From positions 1-28,421 of the forward strand of contig JBBBWG010001460.1 of assembly GCA_037176905.1 (NCBI GenBank): DNA of 28,421 nucleotides, given 5' to 3'. The position numbers and the translations under genes are program-made. Below, in pieces: positions 21,101 to 28,421 of the stretch. Every line of letters starts with the position of its first letter. Positions within the stretch are counted from its first letter, which is position 1. Below the pieces are notes generated by a model that did no database searches, was not told where the DNA came from, and saw only the letters and a list, made by a program, of their open reading frames with translations. Origin of the DNA: Azolla pinnata. Lineage: Eukaryota; Streptophyta; Polypodiopsida; Salviniales; Salviniaceae.

Positions 21101-24100
21101 ATGTTTTTGGACCTAGATTTCGTAGTGTGGAATGGTCTGTTTGTATGGTAGATTCGCATCTGGGCTGTATGCAAATTTAGGTGTAAAATTTTTTAACTCC
21201 AGGTCCAAATACATAGTGCAAAAATTCTCCATCCATGGTTGCTTTTACTCCTGCTAACAATCTCTACAGGATGAAAAACAATGGATGGGACATACGTCTG
21301 ACATTGTGTTTTATGTATAAAGTTTAGCATAACATTCAACTACAATGAAGTGAGTTAAGATGCAGGCTTGTGTTCTAGCTTGGCAAATATATGTCCTTTT
21401 TTACTAGTTTCTTTCATTTAATTCAGGGAAAGGAAAGAGATTCTGGCAGTTTTTGCTTCCAACAACTTAAAAAGAAGTCCTCTGTAATTGAAGCTGAAGC
21501 AGAGGCTACAGCTCGTGGTCTACAGGTTAAAATTTGTGTCAGAATTTGGAAACGCATGACAGCTGGAAGAGAGTCTTAACAAGTTTCCTCTCAAATGTTT
21601 AGATTATAAAAAATGAAGATCTCGAGGAACTGAGGGTGCTGGGGTCAGGGACTTATGGAACAGTTTTTCATGGAAAATGGAGGGGTTCGGATGTTGCGAT
21701 TAAACGCATCAAATTCAGTTGTTTAGAGGGATGTCGTCCCTCGGTGCAGGAGCGCTTGGTACAGTATTTCATCTCAAACTTTGGATAATCATCGAGCTTT
21801 CCCAAAACCAAGAAAAGCCGGGTCGAGAGATGCCGAGAACAAGAACATAATGTTAATCGGTTATCTGATCCAACAACCATTCTCCATTGTTTTGTGTCAA
21901 GTAGGTTTCAGACTTCTGGAGAGAAGCTGGCACATTGGGCCAGCTTCATCACCCAAATATTGTCGCATTTTATGGAGTAGTGCCTGATGGACCTGATGGT
22001 AACCTTGCAACAGTCACGGAGTTCATGGTGAACGGTTCTTTGAAACAGGTCCTGTTGAAGAAAGACAGGTATAAAAATTCTATAGCAGTATTTCAGCTGA
22101 GATTTTGGCATGAATACTATGAGTTTATTGGCTGGTTATGCCCTTATCTAAGCATCAGGAGCTGTGTATGGCACAGAACTATCGATCGCAAAAAGCGTTT
22201 ATTGATTGCCATGGATGCTGCCTTTGGGATGGAGTACTTGCACAGCAAGAATGTCGTTCATTTTGACTTGAAGAGTGAGAATCTTCTTGTGAACATGAGA
22301 GATGCACACCGCCCTATCTGCAAGGTATGATTTGAATGATTGTTTTTTTTTGTACACCAAGTGGAGGTTCTAGTGATGTCTGAATGATGAAAATGAAAAG
22401 CACCAAACAAGCAAGAAGCTTTGTGGATGCTCAAAATGGTATGATTTGAATGATTGTTTTTCTCTACACCAAATGGAGGTTCTAGTGATGTCTGAATGAT
22501 GAAAATGAAAAACACCAAACAAGCAAGAAGCTTTCCGGATGCTCAAAATGGTGCTAAATATTTTTCTCTGTAGAAGGGTCCAAACCAGAAGTTTTTATCC
22601 CAATTGAGATGTTTTTCCTTTATGTGAATTTCACCGTCTGATGCTCATCTCCATTTGTATGACGGACATTAAGAATTCTGATGGTAAGATATCTGAGCTC
22701 CAACAAACTTCAACTGGAGACTAGATAAAGGCATCATTGTCATTCATGGAATCATTCTACAGCATAGATAAATTGTAGAATAATATAAGCACGCGGTGGA
22801 GAACTTCTCCTCTACAAGCTACACAAAGGCGTCGTCTTTTCTAGTTAGAAACACTTAGAGAACAGTAAAAGGACCTCCCGGTGAAAGCTAAGATCTCCAT
22901 GTTCGGTTCACCAGTTTCACAAGTAATGGAAATGTTTGTTTTTTCTTATGTATTGTTTCCAGGTTGGGGATTTCGGGCTCTCGAAAGTTAAACAACACAC
23001 GCTTGTGTCGGGTGGTATCAGAGGAACCCTTCCCTGGATGGCACCAGAACTGTTGAGTGAGAAGCATATCATGGTCACGGAAAAGGTAACGGAATCATCG
23101 ATTCACAAAATCTTCAAAATTAATGGAATACTTCTTTCCTTTGACGAAGATCATCATGAGGGTAAAACGTTCTTTGCTGCAGATTGATGTCTACTCTTTT
23201 GGCATCGTTATGTGGGAACTTCTTACAGGAGAGGAGCCATATGCAAACCTGCACTGCGGTGCGATCGTAGGTATAGAATCATGACATAAGATGATTTAAT
23301 CGGTCCCTGATCATTGGCATTTCCATTCCAGTCACGACAACGATAACAGTATAGAATCATAACATAGATGCTTTAATCCATTCCTGATCATTGGCATTTC
23401 CATTCTAGTCGTAACAACGATAAAGAGTATAGAATCATGACATAGATGCTTTCATTCATTCCTGATCATTGGCATTTCCATTCCAGTCATGACAACGATA
23501 ACAGTATAGAATCATAACATAGATGCTTTAATCCATTCCTGGTCATTGGCATTTCCATTCTAGTCGTAACAAAGATAAAGAGTATAGAATCATGACATAG
23601 TAGATGCTTTCATCCATTCCTGATCATTGGCATTTCCATTCTAGTCGTAACAAAGATGAAGAGTATAGAATCATGATATAGATGCTTTCATCCATTCCCT
23701 GATCATTGGCATTTCCATTCTAGTCGTAACAAAGATGAAGAGTATAGAATCATGATATAGATGCTTTCATCCATTCCCTGATCATTGGCATTTCCATTCT
23801 AGTCGTAACAAAGATAAAGAGTATAGAATCATGACATAGTAGATGCTTTTAATCGATTCCTGATCATTGGCATTTCCATTCAACTCATTGGCTCTGTGCG
23901 TGGATTATATGCACCGCTTTCCAAAACACCATATCTAAATCTGTCGCGTATCATCAGGTGGCATCGTGAACAATACTTTACGTCCATCGATTCCCAGCTC
24001 ATGCGATCCCAATTGGAGGCAATTGATGGAGAAGTGTTGGGCAGCTGATCCTGCAGATAGGCCGAGTTTTGCAGAGATTTCTCGTGAACTGAGGTCGATG

Positions 24101-24124
24101 GCAGCCTCCATGAACATCAAGTGA
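18124..24124 (+). CDS. PB1-domain RAF-like MAPKKK (B-group), eight coding exons
   Basis: Cytosolic Ser/Thr protein kinase of the plant RAF-like family with an N-terminal PB1 domain; Arabidopsis relatives (B4 RAFs) act in osmotic-stress activation of SnRK2 kinases. Exons: 18124-21015, 21427-21525, 21603-21758, 21905-22068, 22177-22324, 22963-23085, 23183-23270, 23958-24124; phases agree and give 1278 aa. PB1 spans about 77-176, with basic K78 and the acidic motif around [18 protein letters not shown]. Residues about 180-990 are Ser/Asn-rich with no recognised domain. The kinase domain spans about 1004-1270: glycine loop GSGTYGTV (1011-1018), K1031, helix-C E1056, HFDLKSEN with catalytic D1134, DFG at 1156-1158, APE at 1180-1182, then [19 protein letters not shown]. 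The HFD in place of HRD makes it a non-RD kinase, normal for this group. The start could instead be M6 (18139). Introns 5 and 7 carry tandem arrays. Confidence 0.93.
22325..22552 (+). repeat. 114-bp tandem duplication at the 5' end of kinase intron 5
   Basis: Copy 1 begins exactly at the donor (GTATGATTTGAATGATTG at 22325) and copy 2 at 22439 with the same bases. They share GGAGGTTCTAGTGATGTCTG and CACCAAACAAGCAAGAAGCT. The duplication therefore created a second GTATGA donor-like site inside the intron. Confidence 0.92.
23271..23881 (+). repeat. eight-copy ~78-bp tandem array filling kinase intron 7
   Basis: Units start GTATAGAATCAT at 23271, 23349, 23427, 23504, 23582, 23663, 23742 and 23821. 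Each contains CTGATCATTGGCATTTCCATT. Spacing is 77-81 bp; three-base insertions explain the longer ones. The first unit starts exactly at the 5' splice site, so each unit carries a copy of the donor sequence. The last unit is partial and ends about 75 bp before the acceptor. Confidence 0.96.
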
Positions 24125-25386
24125 TGATGATGCACCTACTACTTTGCCCATCATCAGCCATTGCAGCTAAACAACAATCACATAAGCCTATGTTTTTGGA
24201 GAGATTATATGCTCATATACAACTATTTACCAATCTCATAGAATGCTGATTTGGGAAAATCCAAGGTTTCCTTATTTGGCAAGATACCCGACAGAATTCA
24301 TCGATTGACCACGGAAAAAAGACATTTTTGGAGACGGAAGGCTGGATGGGATTCAAATCCGGGAACAGGAGAAATTCCCATCTGATGATCGTCTTCTTCG
24401 TCGCTTGTATAAATAAACTGCAAAAAAGACCAGTCGAAATATTCAATTGATTTGGAACTGCAAAATCTAATCTTCGACAAATATTGTCGCATCGAAACTC
24501 GAAAAATGTGTAAATGTTGAGCTTCTCAAAGACGAAAATCTGTTCTAAGTTTTTAAAAGCGCGTCATCGATGCAAAGTCTCTCTTGCCTTCATCACCACG
24601 ACAATTGTTGGGCCTTGAAATGATTGAAAGAAGCATAAGGAAAAGAGAAAGGGTTTGGTTTAGAAATGTGTGCTTTTTTTTGCAAATGGTGAATGAATGA
24701 TGGTGTGAATCCATCGACCTAACAAAATGCCAGGAGTCAAACGACTAGCGATTTCAAAAACATTAAGCTTGGCAGAATCGTTATATTCTGGGAGATGATC
24801 GATTAGATACAGGATGATTGATATGATACGGGATGATTGATATGGTATGAGGATGATCGATCCCGCTAGCTGATCTGGGTTTGCAAGAACGAAGTTCCCT
24901 GTAGTCAAGTCTTGTTTTCGAAGCATTTCGTGAGAATTTCGTTTACATAAACTAATTTGGAGGAGCCATTCTGGAAAAGCCAGGCAAAGTTAGCGAGCAC
25001 TCGCTCTAAAGATAGAAGACTAGAGAGGCAGAGAGATGGAAGAGCCAGAGGCGTAGTTTTACGCTCGCTGAACGAAATCCCAGGAAGTAGAATACATATA
25101 ATGTATATGTATATATAGACAAACAGCATCCGACTAATCACAAGATTAACTTAATCGCATCTTAGCTGTTACTAGTCCACAATCTGGCACTCCCTCATAA
25201 TGGGCATGTATAAATTATATCTACGTATATGTATAATCAGATCCTTTGGACGCTCTCTTCGATAACTAATGATAAGATCCGGAAAAACAAACAGTTGTCG
25301 AGCTCCGAGTGAGACCCACTTTACCAGCTGGTGAGCTCTGAGCGATCGATCTGCCGTTTGTATATGGAGCGGTTTTTTTTTTTTAT
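24125..25386. other. kinase 3' region and intergenic DNA
   Basis: The first 100-200 bp is probably the kinase 3' UTR. A short run of imperfect GGATGATTGATATG repeats lies near 24810-24860. No gene, RNA or mobile element is recognisable; the small minus-strand frames have no domain or signal worth annotating. Confidence 0.55.
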
Positions 25387-25454
25387 GCAAGAAGCTCGGA
25401 TCTGTCGGATCTGCAAAAGAAATTTTGCAGATCCGACAGATCCCAGCTTCTCGC
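25387..25454. repeat. 32-bp near-perfect inverted repeat (hairpin) with GAAA loop
   Basis: The left arm starts at 25387 (GCAAGAAGCTCGGATCTG...) and the right arm ends at 25454. The arms match at 30 of 32 positions and enclose only the four bases GAAA. Each arm also holds a short direct repeat of CGGATCTG. A T-run precedes it (about 25371-25384). Transcribed from either strand it would form a long, nearly perfect hairpin. The loop is too short for a typical plant microRNA precursor, so a foldback element or recent inverted duplication is equally likely. Confidence 0.9.
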
Positions 25455-25873
25455 ATTGTCACGTGTCCTTAATTTAGCGTCAACCGATGGTGGGCATTCC
25501 AATGAGCTGCTTCTTCTGCCCTCGGTTTTCGATTCGAGAAGCGGTTTCCAGCAGATATCGCTTCTCTGGCTCAAGCAGCTCCCGATTATCTGCTTTTTCT
25601 GCTCGAGATGATGGAATATTCGTCCTCATTCGTGTGCAGATGCCACCGCAGTGGCTACTAGAAAAAGTTTGACTGCACAAAAATTTGCAAATGCCGGCTT
25701 CAGGGTGGCCCCCCTACTCAGCTGATTTTATCTGTTAATCTATTTGATTTTGTCTATCGATCGATTCGATCGACAGATGCATCGGTAACAAGCATCAGAT
25801 GCGATGACTCCAGAAATTATGTCAAGAATTTAGCTGTAATTTCTCCCCAGTGTGTCATATATCTGATCCAATA
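25455..25873. other. intergenic DNA between the hairpin and the secreted-protein promoter
   Basis: Stops in all frames apart from short shadows. A small palindrome-rich patch built on TCGATCGATTCGATCGA lies at about 25753-25775. No gene is seen. Confidence 0.5.
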
Positions 25874-25952
25874 TCTAACTAACCAATCAACCAACCAACC
25901 AACCAACTAACTAATTTTAGGGTTTAGGGCTTGGGGTTTCGGGTTTAAGGTT
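25874..25952 (+). repeat. CTAA/CAAC microsatellite followed by TTTAGGG-like tract
   Basis: Tetranucleotide units (AACT, AACC) occupy about 25876-25913, followed at about 25916-25952 by TTTTAGGGTTTAGGGCTTGG and further degenerate units in TTTAGGG orientation. It lies about 390 bp upstream of the ATG at 26336. Confidence 0.85.
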
Positions 25953-26130
25953 TCCTCCTCTTCTCTTTGTGCCAGATTCTGGGGCTCCATCTTGTCTTAT
26001 CCTTTGGATTTTTTTATTTTTCTTTTGCTTGTCGGATTGCCGCATTATTTTTTTTGGAACGAAACAACGTGATTTGGATCGCATTCAACGATCCCCAGAA
26101 GAGGGCCTCATTAGTGGGCGATTCTCGGTG

Positions 26131-26136
26131 CACGTG
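26131..26136 (+). promoter_or_regulatory. G-box (CACGTG)
   Basis: The palindromic CACGTG core, within GCACGTGC, lies about 70 bp upstream of the TATA box. G-boxes bind plant bZIP/bHLH factors. The position relative to the TATA box is typical for a proximal element. Confidence 0.5.
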
Positions 26137-26205
26137 CTTCTTAATTCATCTTCATCTTGTTCTTCTTTGTACTTCCAAAATTCATGTGTGCATTAGGACC
26201 CCCAT

Positions 26206-26212
26206 TATATAA
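26206..26212 (+). promoter_or_regulatory. TATA box of the secreted-protein gene
   Basis: TATATAA followed by GG lies 124 bp before the ATG at 26336, predicting transcription start near 26240 and a ~95-base leader containing GAA repeats (about 26267-26294). It is the clearest TATA box in the window. Confidence 0.6.
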
Positions 26213-26335
26213 GGCAAAAGGATTGGAAGGGGATTGTAGGAGCAAATCCAGCTAAAGTTGGTTAGAGAAGAAGAAGAAGAAGAAGAAGAAGAAGGTCGAT
26301 TTTCGATCAGCTCTGATCTAATTCGCCGCTTCGCC

Positions 26336-26438
26336 ATGGCATCATGCCGAATGACTATCATGGTCTTCTTCTTCTTCTTCTTGTCATTGACAGTTTGCAT
26401 GCTTCACTGCCATGTCCATGCTCATCGCACACGAGGAG
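26336..26438 (+). CDS. first exon of an unrecognised secreted protein (partial)
   Basis: ATG in a strong context (GCCATGGC) opens 34 codons. The sequence begins MASCRMTIMV and has a Phe/Leu-rich core at residues 7-21, a classic signal peptide. A His-rich mature start follows (LHCHVHAHRTRG), then a consensus donor, GAG|GTATGT, at 26439. The upstream TATA box and G-box support a real promoter. No second exon could be identified before the window edge, so the family is unknown. His-rich beginnings after a signal peptide occur in several cell-wall enzyme families, but I do not assign one. Confidence 0.55.
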
Positions 26439-26450
26439 GTATGTCGCTAT

Positions 26451-26475
26451 AGTTAGTTAGTTAGTTAGTTAGTTA
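26451..26475 (+). repeat. TTAG microsatellite in the putative first intron
   Basis: Six TTAG units directly after the predicted donor of the secreted-protein gene. Confidence 0.85.
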
Positions 26476-26478
26476 ACA

Positions 26479-26668
26479 GCTCTTCCTCTAAGAAGAGCCC
26501 CTACTAGAGTTAGTTGAAGTTGATTTCTGGTGTTCTTCTATCCCAAATCCAATACATAAATATAACATAGAAGAGATTATATATATGTATATATATAATT
26601 AATAGCTCTTCCTCTAAGAAGGAATTAGTTGAAGTTGATTTGTGGTGTCCAAATCCAATATTATGGAT
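26479..26668 (+). repeat. imperfect direct duplication
   Basis: AGCTCTTCCTCTAAGAAG at about 26479 and 26605 is followed in both copies by TTAGTTGAAGTTGATTT and a GGTGT...CCAAATCCAATA segment. A TATATA-rich stretch separates the copies (about 26577-26600). Confidence 0.8.
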
Positions 26669-27084
26669 AAACGCCTAAATTTGCCTCAAAATTACTATGG
26701 TTTGATGCCCGAAAACCATTTTGTAATTTCAGCCTGATGGTGCCCATGTTTTCTAAAATCTCATCGTTTGATGCCGACAAATTTTAGAGAATCTGGCCAC
26801 TTTGGCCCTTGCGAATTTCCGAAAAGATTTGTGATTCGATGTCAAAACATTTTCTGTTTGATGATGATGCCCACAAAAGTTTCTAACAATTTGGCCCCAC
26901 GTACGGTGCCCATGATTTCTTAACCAAGTAAATTGAACCAATAATTCGAATTAATACAGCATCGATCCAATCAGAAAAAAACAAGGCCCATTAAAATCCA
27001 CACTATAGAATTGAGATAAAAAATTCGAGGCTGATGTAAAACCATATGCTCGAGAATTGATGCACGGAAAAGGTTTTGCAGTAA
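26669..27084. other. AT-rich DNA without a recognised gene
   Basis: Probably intron of the secreted-protein gene or intergenic. It contains several spaced TTGATGCC/TGATGCCC-like motifs (about 26701-26880) but no clear unit structure or coding potential. Confidence 0.45.
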
Positions 27085-27910
27085 TCATTTTATTTTTGAT
27101 CGATTCATGTATTAATTTTACTGATTTATTGATAAAACAGGCATCACGTCAATTTGTAATTCAAAAAAAAAATGGTCGGCCATAAAACAGTAGTAATTTG
27201 GGACAATTATGCTCCCAATTATGGGCAAAAGACCCAAACTGTCTCAAAAAATTTAGGTTTTTTATCGAGTCATGTATCAAATTTACTGATTTATTGATAA
27301 AATAGGCATCGTGTCAATTTGTAATTTAAAAAACAAAATTGGTTGGGCATAAAACAGTAGTAATTTGGGACAATTCTGCTCCCAATTGTGAATAAAAGAC
27401 CCAAATTGTCTCAAACAATTAACGTTTTCGATCGAGTCATGTATCAAATTTACTGATTTATTAATCAAATAGGCATCATGTCAATTTCTAACTCAAAAAG
27501 AATTGGTAGGGCATAAAACAGTAGTAATTTGGGACAAATCTGCTCCCAATTGTGACTAAAAGACCCAAATTGTCTCAAAATTTTAGGTTTTTGATCGAGT
27601 CGTGTATCAAGTTTACTGATTTATTGATCAAATAGGCATCATGTCAATTTGTAATTCAAAAAAAATTGGTAGGGCATAAAACAGTAGTAATTTGGGACAA
27701 TTCTGCTCCCAATTGTGAATAAAAGATCCAAATTGTCTCAAAATTTTAGGTTTTTGATCCAGTCATGTATCAAATTTACTGATTTATTGATCAAATAGGG
27801 CATCGTGTCGATTTCTAATTCAAAATGAATTGGTAGGGCATAAAACAGTAGTAATTTGGGACAAATCTGCTCCCAATTGTGAATAAAAAGACCCGAATTG
27901 TCCCGAATTT
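27085..27910. repeat. five-copy ~165-bp tandem repeat
   Basis: The marker ACTGATTTATT recurs at 27120, 27285, 27452, 27615 and 27778 (steps 165, 167, 163, 163). Each unit has CATAAAACAGTAGTAATTTG and a C/T-rich part. Each also contains an inverted repeat: TTTGGGACAA-T(T) and AATTGTCTCAAA, separated by about 30 bases. Satellite-like size, but only five copies here. Confidence 0.93.
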
Positions 27911-27971
27911 TAGTCTCAAATCTGAAGCTGATCGCACACAAATATATGCACATAACCCAAACACATCTTAC

Positions 27972-28421
27972 CTTGGCTAGGCCATCACTGGACTGAAGCT
28001 CCATCAAGGCTGGCCCTGAATGGCCCCTTATTCCAGCATCACAACAAAGCCGACGATGTTCAACAGGCCTTCTTCCCAAATACCAGGGTATAATACATTC
28101 TTGGTGTTCTGAACCAGTTTTGTATAGTTATCACAGGGCTGGAATTGACACAGTTTGTTTGGAAATGATTTTAGGGCACTCAAGAAGATGCCGTGAAGGA
28201 GGTCGAATTCATGGAGCAAGGCGATGCCTTTGCGGGGCAAGGAGCACACATTCATCTAGACTATCCTGGCCCCAGGACGCATTCTCCTTATGATCCTCAA
28301 GACCATGATCTGAAGCATGACTCAAAGCAGCATTAACAGCCTTCAAAACCGGTTGGATTTGCTTCTCTAGCTCCATCGATCGCCCCCAAAAACCAACTCC
28401 GTTTGCTCGACCGAATCGCAC
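27972..28421 (-). pseudogene. unrecognised minus-strand coding candidate, incomplete at the window edge
   Basis: On the minus strand a 55-codon frame starts at the ATG at 28376 (MELEKQIQPVLKAVNAALSH) and stops at 28209. Protein-like sequence then continues in other frames: DLLHGIFLSALKSFPNKLCQ around 28150-28200, and GHSGPALMELQSSDGLAK ending at a perfect donor, AAG|GTAAGA, at 27972. This pattern suits a coding exon broken by frameshifts, or several small exons whose junctions I cannot place. I do not recognise the protein. The upstream part lies outside the window. Confidence 0.3.

Noticed and set aside
23271-23881. CRISPR-like array
   Set aside because: Whole ~78-bp units repeat head to tail without unique spacers, inside a plant intron.
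24905-25141. 78-codon minus frame with hydrophobic start
   Set aside because: The hydrophobic part comes from a TATATA/TATGTA run; no other support.
27738-28079. 113-codon minus frame
   Set aside because: Half lies in the 165-bp tandem repeat; only the GHSGPALMELQSSDGLAK part looks protein-like and is described separately.

Overview
This is plant nuclear DNA. It has TTTAGGG-type telomere-like repeats and widely spaced, intron-rich genes with ordinary GT-AG junctions. The gene set includes a thylakoid-lumen DEG/HtrA protease and a PB1-domain RAF-like kinase, which are plant families. The species cannot be fixed from sequence alone. The eS26 protein reads CARCVPK at its first zinc site, where the flowering-plant copies I recall read CGKCCPK, so a non-flowering or early-diverging lineage is possible but unproven. 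Gene models were built by hand from splice consensus, reading frame and family similarity; there is no transcript evidence.

Layout, left to right. Bases 1-160 are TTTAGGG-like repeats leading into a 40S ribosomal protein eS26 gene (RPS26, +, 345-2495, five exons; the first intron appears to follow the start codon directly and to use a GC donor). Bases 2500-4340 hold no recognised gene. Bases 4360-5870 are mostly ACATAC/CATGCA microsatellite running up to the start codon of a complete DEG8-like protease gene (+, 5909-11305, 13 exons, 447 aa, with a twin-arginine lumen-targeting presequence). A convergent selenoprotein T-like gene lies on the minus strand (12735-14788, four exons, 225 aa, CxxC in place of CxxU). 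Its upstream side is a 0.9 kb degenerate CCCTAAA array with a 68-69 bp higher-order unit, followed by a possible retroelement fragment and a 100-N gap bounded by telomere-like repeat on both sides. A second ACATAC/CATGCA array and a CCCTAA array precede a large PB1-RAF kinase gene (+, 18124-24124, eight coding exons, 1278 aa). The right end has a strong 32-bp inverted repeat, the promoter and first exon of a small secreted protein, five copies of a ~165-bp tandem repeat, and an unrecognised minus-strand coding candidate cut by the window edge.

The genes do not form a pathway: they are housekeeping (eS26), chloroplast protein quality control (DEG8), ER redox (SELT-like) and stress-type signalling (RAF-like kinase). 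The window's distinctive character is its repeats. Telomere-like tracts sit upstream of four gene starts, RY-motif microsatellite abuts two genes, and many introns contain recent tandem duplications. Two of those, in the kinase gene, begin at the 5' splice site. I found no convincing new multi-gene system. The most unusual single items are the GC-AG intron after the eS26 start codon, the splice-site-anchored intron arrays, and the DEG8 leader motif copied into its upstream microsatellite.
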